The notes under the pieces are model-generated. The model made no database searches. It was not told the DNA's origin and saw nothing but the letters and a program-made list of their open reading frames with translations. The position numbers were made by a program, and so were the translations under genes. This document shows positions 8,272-17,418 of a stretch of DNA of 64,000 nucleotides, piece by piece. Source of the DNA: Exiguobacterium sp. Leaf196 (lineage in GTDB: Bacteria; Bacillota; Bacilli; Exiguobacteriales; Exiguobacteriaceae); NCBI RefSeq assembly GCF_001423965.1, contig NZ_LMPV01000001.1, positions 261,908 through 325,907 on the forward strand, in the 5' to 3' direction. Each line of letters begins with the position of its first letter. The stretch's first letter is position 1.

Positions 8272-9705
8272 ATGATGATTTATGATACACAGGAAGCACG
8301 ACAAATTGATGAGTGGGCACGGACATCTGGGCTACCGCTCGAGGTGTTAATGGAGCGAGCCGGAAGTCAGATCGCAACACAGATTAAAACGCGCCATTCG
8401 AAGAGGGAACGAATACTAATTTTGTGTGGAACCGGCAATAATGGTGGGGATGGTTATGTCATTGGTCGCGAACTGATACGTGACGGATTCGATGTCACGC
8501 TATTCACTCCGTTTGGAAAGAGTCGTTCGGATATTGCAACGATTCATACTCATTATGCAGAAGCGTTCGGACTTGTAGCCGAAAAACCATGTGGTCGATA
8601 TGATGTCATTTTGGATGCCTTATACGGTACTGGATTTGATCCAGGTCGGATTAATCCGGAATTCGAGGCGCAGTGTACATTCGTATCGGAACAAAAGCAG
8701 CAAGGAGCACGCATCTATGCAATAGATGTACCGAGCGGTGTGCCGACGGACCATACTATAGGATTCAAAGAGATAGCGATTCGAGCAGATGCGACATTTC
8801 AATTGCATGCGATGAAACGATCTACCTTTTTGATACGGACGGCACCGTTTTATGGAGAATCAGAAACGCTAGATATCGGATTACCGGCTTTTGGTGAATG
8901 GCGTGTCTCACCGAAGGATCTGGCTTCCTTGTTTAAGCGGGAACCATACGGTCACAAGGGGACATACGGAACGGCATTATTGATTGGAGGAAGTGACACG
9001 ATGCCGGGATCCATTCAACTTGCGACACGGGCAGCCCTAAGAACGGGAGTCGGTAAACTACAAGTCGCGACGACGTCACTTGCGAAACAGGGGATCGTCG
9101 TCCAAGCACCGGAAGCGATGGTCGTGGACCAGACGTTACCGGCGATTCAGAACGTGCTATCTTCCATATCAGCAGTTGGAATCGGTCCTGGTTTATCGCA
9201 AGAAGTAGCCGAAACATGGGTGGATCATCTACTTGAGAGTGATTTACCGGTAGTATTAGATGCCGGAGCACTAATAAAAGAAAGTTACCCAGAACGAACC
9301 GCGCCGATCATCGTCACACCGCATATTGGCGAATTCGCTCGGATGACGAATCAGACTGTTGCAAGTATTCAAGATGATCTATTCGGTCAAGCAACTGAGT
9401 ATGCCGTCTTGCATCAAGTAACTGTCGTTTTGAAATCCCATGTCATTTTAATCGCTAAACCAGATGGAGGTGGGTTTGTCATCTCTGGTGCATCGAGTGG
9501 TCTCGCAAAGGGAGGAAGCGGGGATACCTTGTTTGGAATTTTAACGAGTCTCCTTGCGCAACATCCATCAGGAGATGTCGAAAAAACGCTAGCGCTAGGA
9601 GCGGAGTGGTATGCGTGTGCTTCAAAACAAGTTGAACGACGATTACATCCAAGTAGTTTGTTAGCAACGGATGTCATCGAAGAGTTAGGACGATTTGGGT
9701 TATAG
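8272..9705 (+). CDS. nnr: Bifunctional NAD(P)HX epimerase/dehydratase
   Basis: A 477-residue fusion that repairs hydrated NADH and NADPH: the N-terminal YjeF domain (about 1-200) epimerises S- and R-NAD(P)HX and the C-terminal ribokinase-like domain (about 215-477) dehydrates the S form with ADP. Motifs seen: GTGNNGGDGYVIGREL in the epimerase, GHKGTYGTALLIGGS and GGSGDTLFGILTSLL in the dehydratase. GAGGTGATGAG precedes a double ATG at 8272/8275. It forms a single-gene unit between two terminators. Length is typical of the fused bacterial enzyme (about 500). Confidence 0.93.
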   Translation: MMIYDTQEARQIDEWARTSGLPLEVLMERAGSQIATQIKTRHSKRERILILCGTGNNGGDGYVIGRELIRDGFDVTLFTPFGKSRSDIATIHTHYAEAFGLVAEKPCGRYDVILDALYGTGFDPGRINPEFEAQCTFVSEQKQQGARIYAIDVPSGVPTDHTIGFKEIAIRADATFQLHAMKRSTFLIRTAPFYGESETLDIGLPAFGEWRVSPKDLASLFKREPYGHKGTYGTALLIGGSDTMPGSIQLATRAALRTGVGKLQVATTSLAKQGIVVQAPEAMVVDQTLPAIQNVLSSISAVGIGPGLSQEVAETWVDHLLESDLPVVLDAGALIKESYPERTAPIIVTPHIGEFARMTNQTVASIQDDLFGQATEYAVLHQVTVVLKSHVILIAKPDGGGFVISGASSGLAKGGSGDTLFGILTSLLAQHPSGDVEKTLALGAEWYACASKQVERRLHPSSLLATDVIEELGRFGL

Positions 9706-9720
9706 GACAATAAATGTTAG

Positions 9721-9766
9721 AGAAAAGTCTTCCATGACATGTATGAGGGAAGACTTTTCTTTTTAG
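9721..9766 (+). terminator. Intrinsic terminator of nnr
   Basis: Thirteen-base perfect stem AGAAAAGTCTTCC (9721-9733) and GGAAGACTTTTCT (9748-9760) followed by TTTT. Confidence 0.9.
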
Positions 9767-9856
9767 GAAAGAATTGACACATTCGATACGATAGGAGTAT
9801 CATCAAGCGATGTCGAAACCTATATACGAAAAAACTAATGGAAAGGAGGGAAATAC

Positions 9857-11686
9857 ATGGAGGACATTGTTCGGAAACAACAATGGTGGATCGGAAATTT
9901 TGCCCTTTTCATGATGCTTGTTGGCGCTTTAATCATTTATACGACGACGGAAGAGACGATCAAGAATGCATATTTAAGTCGTTCTGTCATTATTTCATTT
10001 TTAGTCCTCATGGGGATTTTTATTTTTTATATCAGTCGTCGTAAGATGGACGTGGTGTTGCAAACCCACTTATTGTCCTTGATGTTGCTCGTTGTTCCAA
10101 TCACTTCGATTAGTTTTTTACCTTATGCGGCGGTCACCGTTTGGGCTAGCAGTTTTTTGTTTTTAATGATCGCTTTGATTTCGTATCAACGAATCATGAT
10201 GTGGTACGCCATCATCATTGCCATCGCAACTAGTTTTTACGTCATGTGGAATGCCGATACCATGACGGTGAAAATTGATCCGACTGATCATTATGGACGA
10301 ATTGGCATGATTATAATTGGTGTTTCCATCGCCCTTGTCATCAATCACTTGCATATCCGTAATTTAAATCGTTTGAATGATTTGGCGATACAACTACACG
10401 ATACGGCACGCTGTGACGAAGAAACAGGTGTTTTGAATCGTCAAGGATTGAACGAAGTCGATTTCCCAAGACCTGAAAAACAGCTCATTTTTGTCGGGAT
10501 TCATTTAGAAAATTATTATGAGTTGGCACGGTATTTTGGAGAAGACATTCAGTCACAAGTGTTACGAGCATGTATTGAACGGCTCAAGCGAAAACTACCT
10601 CCTTATCAAGCGTTTGCTCGAATCGAAGCAGGAACGTTATTGATCGTCATGAAAAAGCCGGACAAGGTGGCATGTAAGGAAGCGATGGAAAAATTGAGTC
10701 AAGAAATTTCCATACCTTACGAAATCGAAGGGCATCATGTCTACGTCAACATATCCATCGTCATCGATAATGGAGAAGGGGCGACGGACAATCGGAAGCG
10801 TCGAGTACAGCAGTTATTGACTGCGCTACAGGAAGCCGCTCAACAAAATGAACGTGTGATGTGCATTGACCAAGCCTGGCGAAAGGATCAAGAATTGCGA
10901 GTCAAAGCAGCACAATCATTAGCACAGGCTAATATTGAAACGGACTTTCACCTCGTCTATCAATTGCAGTACGATGTTCGATCAGAACAATTCATTGGTC
11001 TTGAAGCATTGGTTCGCTGGAAGACCTCGTTGCAAGGAGCTGATCGACCATCCGTCTTCATCCCGATTGCTGAAAAAAGTGACTTGATGATTCGTCTAGG
11101 AGAATGGATTTTTGAGGAAGGGTGTAAGACGCGTAAAGCATTGATCGGTCTCGTTCCGGATGAATTTACCTTATCGGTTAACGTATCGCCACGACAATTG
11201 ACGAGTGAGTCATTCATGCCATTCATTGAACGAACGCTACTCAAGTATGCACTAAAGCCGCAACAGATTAAGATCGAGATCACGGAAAGTCAGTCGCTTG
11301 ATTTTGAGAGTCAATCGATTCATCGAGCGCTCAAGCGCATCAAAACACTCGATTTTCCAGTTTCTCTTGATGATTTCGGGACTGGTCATGCCTCGTATCA
11401 CGTCCTCGAACGTTTATTACCGTTACGTCAATTAAAGATTCCAAAGCAATTCATTGAACAAATCGGAGCATCAGAGAAACGACAATCGATCCTTGAGTCG
11501 ATTTTTCAATTGAGTCAGTCGATGCATGTCGAATGTATCGTCGAGGGGGTAGAGACGGGAGAAGAAGTACGCATTGCCAAAGAAATCGGGATTCATTTGT
11601 TCCAAGGCTACTTCTTCGCTAAACCGGTACCACTCGAAGAAATCATCTGTCTACTACAAAAAACGAATGAAGGAACGATTCATTAA
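9857..11686 (+). CDS. Membrane GGDEF-EAL protein, probable c-di-GMP phosphodiesterase
   Basis: A 609-residue protein with about six N-terminal membrane helices (residues 13-170), a degenerate GGDEF domain (about 190-345) and an EAL domain (about 360-600). The GGDEF active site reads EAGTL at 257-261, so it cannot make c-di-GMP. The EAL domain keeps EALVRW (Glu383), SVNVSP, KIEITES, DDFGTG, EGVE and QGYFF. The usual LKID motif reads LKIP, with Pro529 in place of an Asp that contacts the active-site metals in characterised EAL enzymes. The protein may therefore be a weakened phosphodiesterase or a c-di-GMP sensor. GGAGGG precedes the ATG. It faces a diguanylate cyclase gene across a shared terminator. 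Confidence 0.9.
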   Translation: MEDIVRKQQWWIGNFALFMMLVGALIIYTTTEETIKNAYLSRSVIISFLVLMGIFIFYISRRKMDVVLQTHLLSLMLLVVPITSISFLPYAAVTVWASSFLFLMIALISYQRIMMWYAIIIAIATSFYVMWNADTMTVKIDPTDHYGRIGMIIIGVSIALVINHLHIRNLNRLNDLAIQLHDTARCDEETGVLNRQGLNEVDFPRPEKQLIFVGIHLENYYELARYFGEDIQSQVLRACIERLKRKLPPYQAFARIEAGTLLIVMKKPDKVACKEAMEKLSQEISIPYEIEGHHVYVNISIVIDNGEGATDNRKRRVQQLLTALQEAAQQNERVMCIDQAWRKDQELRVKAAQSLAQANIETDFHLVYQLQYDVRSEQFIGLEALVRWKTSLQGADRPSVFIPIAEKSDLMIRLGEWIFEEGCKTRKALIGLVPDEFTLSVNVSPRQLTSESFMPFIERTLLKYALKPQQIKIEITESQSLDFESQSIHRALKRIKTLDFPVSLDDFGTGHASYHVLERLLPLRQLKIPKQFIEQIGASEKRQSILESIFQLSQSMHVECIVEGVETGEEVRIAKEIGIHLFQGYFFAKPVPLEEIICLLQKTNEGTIH

Positions 11687-11692
11687 TACCTA

Positions 11693-11738
11693 AAAAGCCA
11701 CTTCAGTCCGAACCTTTCGGAGAGAAGTGGCTTTTTCA
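11693..11738. terminator. Bidirectional terminator between the two c-di-GMP genes
   Basis: AAAAGCCACTTC (11693-11704) and GAAGTGGCTTTT (11724-11735) form a perfect stem flanked by A runs on the left and T runs on the right, serving both convergent genes. Confidence 0.88.
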
Positions 11739-11746
11739 TACAGTAT

Positions 11747-12826
11747 TTATGATTGGTACAGTCGATATTGATTTCGACCTTGTGTTTTTGCTTCATACAA
11801 AGCAATATCTGCTTGCTTGAAGACCGTTTCAGCGGGTTGATGATGAGCGTAAGCAATTCCAGCAGATACCGTGATCGATACAGCGTGATCCTGCATGACA
11901 AATGGCGTTTGTTGAACGGCTGCCACGATTGTTTCTGCTAAATGAATAGGTTCGTAAAGGTCACAATCTGGAATGATGACGATGAACTCTTCACCGCCAT
12001 ATCGACCAACCGTGATAGGTGCGGGACAATGTTCATTCAATACAATCGAAAAATGGCGCAAGACGGCGTCGCCGCCGGCGTGACCATGCGTGTCATTCAC
12101 ACTCTTGAAGTGATCTAAGTCAAACAAGATGACGCCCCAAGAAGCTCTGTTTTTTTCAAGCGTCGTGACCTTTTCCAAAATGACATGTCGATTCGCAAGC
12201 CTTGTTAATTGATCGGTCGAAGCGAGATAGGATTGATAAGAGTAAAGAACAAAATGTTGTTGCAGGAGTAGTGACAAACGATAAAACAAAAAGGCTCCGC
12301 CAATCGTTAAGACGAAATAAGGAATATAAATCGTCCTCCAGGCATCTACAGGGGAATTACTTGTAATCAGTCGCCAAAGAACAAGTAGAGAACCGACTGT
12401 CACGATGGCGGTAAAAAAATATCCTTGCCGTGTAATGAACCGACGACAAATAAATGACAGCATCAAAAAACCGAGTAGCGTCATGACAGAACTAAGTAGG
12501 GCATTTATAGAATCGCCATTATCGATTAAAAAACGATAAATCAAAAGCATTAATCCCGTCACTGTGATACTGATGTTACCACCGAATAAAGCGGATAAAG
12601 CGAGAGGTAACAAACGCAAATCAATCAGTGCGCCGTTTAAATCGATCGCATGATGCATAAGAAGAATACCGGTGATCCCATTAGCAAAACCAAAATACAG
12701 CCGAGTAGATATCATCGAGTCGGGTTGAATCGGTAAACGATCACGAAGCAGATAAAAGGCGAACGTAGAAACGAGAAAAATAATACAAATATTAATAAAA
12801 AAGATATTCACTGTAGCAAGCATCAT
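11747..12826 (-). CDS. Membrane diguanylate cyclase (5TMR-LYT sensor plus GGDEF)
   Basis: A 359-residue protein that should make cyclic di-GMP from two GTP. Residues 5-200 hold about six membrane helices; the stretch containing DLRLLPLALSALFGGNISI resembles the 5TM-5TMR-LYT sensor found in LytS-type kinases. The catalytic GGDEF domain follows, with FDLDHFKSVNDTHGHAGGD and an intact GGEEF at 277-281. The RxxD inhibitory site expected just before RYGGEEF is absent, so product inhibition at this site is not expected. The start at 12826 follows AGGAAGTG; the next codon is also ATG. The ligand of the sensor is unknown. It is convergent with an EAL-domain gene. Confidence 0.92.
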   Translation of the reverse strand: MMLATVNIFFINICIIFLVSTFAFYLLRDRLPIQPDSMISTRLYFGFANGITGILLMHHAIDLNGALIDLRLLPLALSALFGGNISITVTGLMLLIYRFLIDNGDSINALLSSVMTLLGFLMLSFICRRFITRQGYFFTAIVTVGSLLVLWRLITSNSPVDAWRTIYIPYFVLTIGGAFLFYRLSLLLQQHFVLYSYQSYLASTDQLTRLANRHVILEKVTTLEKNRASWGVILFDLDHFKSVNDTHGHAGGDAVLRHFSIVLNEHCPAPITVGRYGGEEFIVIIPDCDLYEPIHLAETIVAAVQQTPFVMQDHAVSITVSAGIAYAHHQPAETVFKQADIALYEAKTQGRNQYRLYQS

Positions 12827-12895
12827 GAAGCACTTCCTATTTTAAAATTTAAAACGAAAATCATTGTAAGATATCTCAGAGTTCAATAACATGAA

Positions 12896-12926
12896 AAACG
12901 GAAAAAACAGCCTAATCGGCTGTTTT
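12896..12926 (-). terminator. Intrinsic terminator of yqfW
   Basis: On the minus strand AAAACAGCC, a short loop, GGCTGTTTT and a T-rich tail. The stem overlaps the last bases of the stop codon. Confidence 0.85.
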
Positions 12927-13494
12927 AACGAATCGGTGCAAATTTTTGAATCTCTTGAACAGCCTCATTCCATGAAGCGACACGAATAACATTATTCGGT
13001 ACGGCTTTACGGTTATAAGGTGCGTCGAACAAAATCACAGGGATGAATGTATCTTCTGCAATCTGCACAGCATTCTCTAATCGATCTTCCATAAACAAAT
13101 CGAGTGATAAATCACGGACGACTTGTACTTTGTCGTGTGATCCCGTCATGATTAAGGAATCAAGAGGAAGTTCATGTTGTTTGATCCACTCTTCAGTTAC
13201 AGGACGAACGAGTTCCGATCGTGCTGTCACGTAATGGAGATCATATTGCTTCCGCAAATTCCATAAGTGGTGGCGAACATGTTCTTGAGGGATGGACTCA
13301 CGATAAATTCCTGACTCGTGACCGGAGTTCACCATGTAGTCCCAAAATTCGATTTGATTCATATCCGTATACGTATGCAATTCATATTCAGACGCCTGAT
13401 TGAAGTCAATCGACGTTCCGAGATGTTTATTCATGTAAGTGAAGCAAGAGGATGGATGTGTGATCGTTCCATCGATGTCGATTCCAATTTTCAT
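12925..13494 (-). CDS. yqfW: Putative nucleotidase, HAD superfamily (YqfW)
   Basis: A 189-residue protein of the 5'(3')-deoxyribonucleotidase type C family of HAD phosphatases. Motif I, DIDGTIT, is at residues 5-11 (nucleophile Asp5, acid Asp7); the motif II Thr lies in HYVTARSE and motif III/IV around DLFMEDRLENA. It should dephosphorylate a small phosphate ester, perhaps a (deoxy)nucleotide, in the cytoplasm. The substrate is not established for YqfW. Position between zur and ispG is the same as in Bacillus. Own terminator, no obvious operon partner. Confidence 0.82.
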   Translation of the reverse strand: MKIGIDIDGTITHPSSCFTYMNKHLGTSIDFNQASEYELHTYTDMNQIEFWDYMVNSGHESGIYRESIPQEHVRHHLWNLRKQYDLHYVTARSELVRPVTEEWIKQHELPLDSLIMTGSHDKVQVVRDLSLDLFMEDRLENAVQIAEDTFIPVILFDAPYNRKAVPNNVIRVASWNEAVQEIQKFAPIR

Positions 13495-13557
13495 TTACAG
13501 TCACCCACGTTCTAAGAATTTTTCTTCACTTAGTATAACATAGTCGAAATCGAGATA

Positions 13558-13587
13558 CGAAAAAAGACTCCTCATCAAAGAGGAGCC
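13558..13587 (-). terminator. Intrinsic terminator of ispG
   Basis: Minus-strand stem GGCTCCTC and GAGGAGTC with a six-base loop, followed by TTTTTT (complement of 13560-13565). Confidence 0.88.
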
Positions 13588-13592
13588 CTATC

Positions 13593-14702
13593 TTATACGT
13601 GATTTGCTTTTTCGGCTTCTTTTTCAGCCTGTTTTTCGAGGACGATGGCATCGATCTCTTTTTTCAATTCTTCGACCATTGTTGCTTCTGGTACTTTACG
13701 AATGATTTCTCCGTGGCGGAACAACAATCCTTCGTTGCGAGCGCCAGCGATACCGATATCGGCTTCACGTGCTTCACCAGGACCGTTGACTGCACAACCA
13801 AGAACAGCAACTTTGATGTTCGCTTGGATATTTTCGATATAGTCTTCGATTTCTGCAGCGATCGACATCAAATCGATTTCGATCCGACCACATGTTGGAC
13901 ATGAGATCAATGTCGCAGCGTTGGCTGCGAGACCAAATGATTTCAAGACTTCTTTTGCGACTTTTACTTCTTCGACAGGGTCCGCTGAAAGAGATACACG
14001 AACCGTATTTCCGATTCCGCGTGAGAGGATCGCTCCAAGTCCTGCTGCTGATTTTAATGAACCAGAACGAAGTGGACCCGATTCCGTAATCCCTACGTGA
14101 AGTGGATAGTCAAACGATTCAGAAGCAAGTTGATATGCTTCAAGCGCCAACTGTACGTCTGATGCTTTCAATGAAACGATGATGTCATGGAAGTCGAGGT
14201 CTTCAAGGATCTTGATGTGGTGCAAGGCACTTTCGACCATACCACGTGCTGTTGGATAACCGTATTTTTCGAGAATGTGCTTTTCGAGTGAACCAGCGTT
14301 TACCCCAATACGGATTGGGATGTTTTTCGCTTTTGCTGCTGTCACGACGGCTTCGACTTTTTCGCGGCGACCGATATTACCTGGGTTGATCCGGATTTTA
14401 TCGACGCCAGCTTCGATCGCCATGAGCGCGAGTTTATAGTTGAAGTGGATGTCTACGACAAGCGGGATGTTGATTCGGCTTTTGATTTCTGCAAGTGCGA
14501 GCGCATCACGTTCTTCTGGACAAGCGACGCGGACGATTTGGCAACCAGCTTCTTCAAGACGTAGGATTTCAGCGACTGTCGCTTCGACGTCGTGTGTTTT
14601 AGTTGTCGTCATACTTTGGATGATGACTTCATTATTTCCACCAATGACAAGGTCCCCTACACGAACGGGACGAGTCTTAGAGCGATGGACCATTTTCGGC
14701 AT
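13593..14702 (-). CDS. ispG: HMBPP synthase (4-hydroxy-3-methylbut-2-enyl diphosphate synthase)
   Basis: A 369-residue iron-sulfur enzyme of the MEP isoprenoid pathway; it reductively opens cyclic MEcPP to HMBPP. The TIM barrel begins with [13 protein letters not shown]. The three Cys ligands of the [4Fe-4S] cluster are seen in SCPTCGR and GCAVNGPGE. The start at 14702 follows AAAAGGAG by 9 nt; an in-frame ATG at 14726 would have that sequence inside the gene. The C-terminus ends in a short Lys/Glu-rich helix. Dxs and IspA of the same pathway lie at the other end of the window. Confidence 0.96.
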   Translation of the reverse strand: MPKMVHRSKTRPVRVGDLVIGGNNEVIIQSMTTTKTHDVEATVAEILRLEEAGCQIVRVACPEERDALALAEIKSRINIPLVVDIHFNYKLALMAIEAGVDKIRINPGNIGRREKVEAVVTAAKAKNIPIRIGVNAGSLEKHILEKYGYPTARGMVESALHHIKILEDLDFHDIIVSLKASDVQLALEAYQLASESFDYPLHVGITESGPLRSGSLKSAAGLGAILSRGIGNTVRVSLSADPVEEVKVAKEVLKSFGLAANAATLISCPTCGRIEIDLMSIAAEIEDYIENIQANIKVAVLGCAVNGPGEAREADIGIAGARNEGLLFRHGEIIRKVPEATMVEELKKEIDAIVLEKQAEKEAEKANHV

Positions 14703-14830
14703 ATCGAAAATCTCCTTTTGTGGCATACCGCCATATTGTTTATGTTTACCTTTTCTATCATATCGAACTATTCCCTAAAAATCGAGAAACAAGAACGAAA
14801 ATCGAACATTTACAATTGTTTAATGAAAGT

Positions 14831-14858
14831 AAGGCGTCCGTCAATCCGTCGGACGCCT
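14831..14858 (-). terminator. Probable terminator of the 14870 gene
   Basis: Stem AGGCGTCCG (14832-14840) and CGGACGCCT (14850-14858). The minus-strand tail TACTTTCATT is only moderately T-rich. Confidence 0.6.
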
Positions 14859-14869
14859 GATTTTGATAC

Positions 14870-15346
14870 TCATCGAGATTTACGTGACGCGCGAGGTTTC
14901 GGGGAACGGGCAATCCATAATGGCACCAACGTGTAAATGAAGTGCCCGAGGATGAGTAAAGCAACTCCTATTTGATGATGCCCCAATTGGTAAAGAAGCA
15001 TGCCAAGGGGGAAGGTCCATAGATTCGTTGCAACCGTATAAGGGAACGTCTGACGATATGCCCATGGACGGGGGAGTAACAGACGAACGAATCCTTTCGT
15101 CAGATATGCCATCAAGAGCAAATACAGTAAGACCGCAATAGCGATGAAGATGAAGTGGAGAACGAACCAAATCACGATTGGAATATTTTTTTGTAAAAAG
15201 AAGGAATCGATGATCGTCGTCCATAGTGAAATCCAAGCCAATCCACAGAAATACAAAGAAACATCTGATAGACGAAGTCGTAAAAACGAGCGGTTTGGAA
15301 TTAATGAAGTTTGTAAGTAATTAATGAGTTGACGTAAAAAAGACAA
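14870..15346 (-). CDS. Four-helix membrane protein of unknown function
   Basis: I do not recognise this 158-residue protein. It has four strongly hydrophobic segments (around residues 30-50, 60-85, 110-130, 132-150) and a basic C-terminus (RSPKPRASRKSR). The start is uncertain. TTG 15346 follows AAAGAGTGAT at a good distance; ATG 15364 six codons upstream has no visible ribosome binding site. It resembles in size and layout the small yqg-type membrane proteins found between ispG and sodA in related genomes. No function is proposed. Confidence 0.7.
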   Translation of the reverse strand: MSFLRQLINYLQTSLIPNRSFLRLRLSDVSLYFCGLAWISLWTTIIDSFFLQKNIPIVIWFVLHFIFIAIAVLLYLLLMAYLTKGFVRLLLPRPWAYRQTFPYTVATNLWTFPLGMLLYQLGHHQIGVALLILGHFIYTLVPLWIARSPKPRASRKSR

Positions 15347-15469
15347 GAATATCACTCTTTCCATTGTTTTATAACAGATTTTTTGGTTTGTCTATTTGTT
15401 CATAAATAAAGGAATTATTGTAGTGGTACAGATTAATAAAACCTTAACAATTGGATGTCGGGAAAACTG

Positions 15470-15494
15470 TTTACAAGTTCATTAGACCTTTACA
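15470..15494 (+). promoter_or_regulatory. Possible PhoP-binding repeats before the Na/Pi cotransporter gene
   Basis: TTTACA (15470-15475) and ATTAGA (15481-15486) start 11 bp apart; another TTTACA follows at 15489-15494 out of that phase, with TTAACA at 15444 and TTTACA at 15520. The spacing is less regular than at pstS, so the site is tentative. Confidence 0.35.
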
Positions 15495-15562
15495 TAATAG
15501 GGGGGTCGAAAAAATAAACTTTACAAACACATCAATCCACATCAAATAAAGGAGCTGGCAAG

Positions 15563-17206
15563 ATGAACTATGATTTGCAGGAAATGATTTTTACCTTCAT
15601 CGGTGGACTTGGGATTTTCCTTTTCGGTATTAAGTATATGGGAGATGGTCTCCAAAAAACAGCGGGAGACCGATTACGTTATATCCTCGATAAGTATACG
15701 ACGAATCCACTATTAGGTATCTTAGCAGGTATCGTCGTCACGATATTGATTCAATCGTCATCCGGTACGACTGTCATCGTCGTCGGACTCGTGAGTGCAG
15801 GTCTGATGAATTTACGACAAGCAATTGGTGTCGTCATGGGAGCGAACATCGGTACGACGATCACGGCCTTTATCATCGGGTTCAATGTTAAAGAAGCGGC
15901 ACTTCCGGCAATCGCCATTGGTGCTTTCTTGATCTTCTTCTTCAATAAAGAACGTGTTCAGTATATCGGACAGATTTTCTTTGGTTTCGGTGCATTGTTT
16001 TACGGTCTCACATTGATGGGGGACGGGATGGCTCCGCTCGAATCAAGTGCCTGGTTCCGAGAGTTGACTGTCTCGATGTCGGATAACCCATTGCTTGGTG
16101 TATTCGTCGGAACTATCTTTACAGTTCTTGTTCAGTCGTCATCTGCGACGATTGGTATCTTACAGGAGTTGTATGCTGGTGACATGATCGATATCAAAGC
16201 GGCACTACCGGTCTTGTTCGGTGATAACATTGGAACAACGATTACGGCAGTACTTGCAGCACTTGGTGCGTCGATCGCAGCCAAACGGACAGCCGCCGCA
16301 CACGTCATCTTCAATATCATCGGAACAATTTTGTTCTTGATCGCATTACCAGTGTTCTCAAGCTTCATCGCATGGATTACAGACGCGCTCGGTTTAGAAC
16401 CGAAAATGCAAATTGCTTTTGCACACGGAACGTTCAATGTCGTCAACACATTGATTCAATGTTGGTTCATCGCACAAATCGCATGGCTCGTTCAAAAAAT
16501 CGTACCAGGTACGGATACGACGATCGATTCAAAACCGCGTCATCTCGATCAAAACATCTTAAATCAATCTTCTGCGCTTGCCTTAAACCAAGCGAAACTT
16601 GAAGTTTTGCGTATGGGTGAATTCTCAAAAGACGCACTTGCAAAAGCACACCGTTACACGCAATCGCATGATAAAAAAGATGTTTCAGAATCCGAGCAGA
16701 TTGAATATGCGATCAACTACCTGAATACAGAAGTGACGAGTTATCTCGTTAAAATAGCAGCACATGATTTATCAGAACGTGAATCAAACGATCATTCGTT
16801 ATTGATGCACGCCGTCAATGACTTTGAGCGGATTGGTGATCATGTTGAGAATATCGTTGAATTAATCGACTTCCAGATCGTCAACCGGATTCAGTTCACC
16901 ACATCTGCGAAGCGAGAGCTTGATGAGATGTATGTCCTGACACAAGAAATCGTCTCTTGTGCGATTCGCGCCGTCGAAGAAGACGATGTCACGCGGGCAC
17001 GAAAAGTTCTTGAACTTGAAGGGAAACTTGATGCATTCGAACGTTCATTCCGTAAACATCATGTACTTCGCGTGAATGCTGGTGAATGTACAGGACAAGC
17101 GGGAATGATCTTCGTCGACTTACTTTCAAACCTTGAACGAATCGGCGATCACGCTGTGAACATCACGGATCTCGTCCTTGAACAGCGGACAGCATTAATG
17201 AACTAA
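15563..17206 (+). CDS. Na/Pi cotransporter family protein (NptA/YjbB type)
   Basis: A 547-residue sodium:phosphate symporter. Two inverted membrane repeats (residues 1-320) each carry the Ser/Thr-rich QSSS signature: IQSSSGTTVIVVG near 55 and VQSSSATIGIL near 190, with GANIGTT and GDNIGTT after them. Residues 350-547 form a helical PhoU-like domain (FERIGDHVEN, NLERIGDHAVN). It moves phosphate across the membrane and may be gated through the PhoU-like tail. AAAGGAG precedes the ATG. It is a single-gene unit with its own terminator. Its PhoU-like domain and the pst operon 5 kb away point to phosphate homeostasis. Confidence 0.93.
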   Translation: MNYDLQEMIFTFIGGLGIFLFGIKYMGDGLQKTAGDRLRYILDKYTTNPLLGILAGIVVTILIQSSSGTTVIVVGLVSAGLMNLRQAIGVVMGANIGTTITAFIIGFNVKEAALPAIAIGAFLIFFFNKERVQYIGQIFFGFGALFYGLTLMGDGMAPLESSAWFRELTVSMSDNPLLGVFVGTIFTVLVQSSSATIGILQELYAGDMIDIKAALPVLFGDNIGTTITAVLAALGASIAAKRTAAAHVIFNIIGTILFLIALPVFSSFIAWITDALGLEPKMQIAFAHGTFNVVNTLIQCWFIAQIAWLVQKIVPGTDTTIDSKPRHLDQNILNQSSALALNQAKLEVLRMGEFSKDALAKAHRYTQSHDKKDVSESEQIEYAINYLNTEVTSYLVKIAAHDLSERESNDHSLLMHAVNDFERIGDHVENIVELIDFQIVNRIQFTTSAKRELDEMYVLTQEIVSCAIRAVEEDDVTRARKVLELEGKLDAFERSFRKHHVLRVNAGECTGQAGMIFVDLLSNLERIGDHAVNITDLVLEQRTALMN

Positions 17207-17220
17207 GCGTAGACTTATTT

Positions 17221-17270
17221 TAAAACAGCTGATTTCGAAAAAAAATGAAATCAGCTGTTTATTTTTTTGA
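17221..17270 (+). terminator. Intrinsic terminator of the Na/Pi gene
   Basis: Fourteen-base stem AAACAGCTGATTTC (17223-17236) and GAAATCAGCTGTTT (17247-17260), then ATTTTTTT. Confidence 0.92.
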
Positions 17271-17333
17271 AATAGCATATTGACAAGTTTCGTCACATCT
17301 CGTAATCTAATAAGAGTAAGAAACATACATCAT

Positions 17334-17407
17334 GGCGGTGTAGCTCAGCTGGCTAGAGCGTACGGTTCATACCCGTGAGGTCGTGGGTTCGACTCCCTCC
17401 GCCGCTA
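17334..17407 (+). tRNA. tRNA-Met (CAT), elongator type
   Basis: A 74-nt cloverleaf: acceptor GGCGGTG pairs with CGCCGCT using wobble pairs, D-arm contains AGCTCAGCTGGC, anticodon loop TTCATAC with CAT, T-loop TTCGACT. The anticodon stem lacks the GGG/CCC pairs of an initiator and base pair 1-72 is formed, so this is the elongator. One T-T mismatch appears in the T-stem. The 3' CCA is not encoded (CTA follows the discriminator A). Confidence 0.93.
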
Positions 17408-17418
17408 CTATTACTTAA

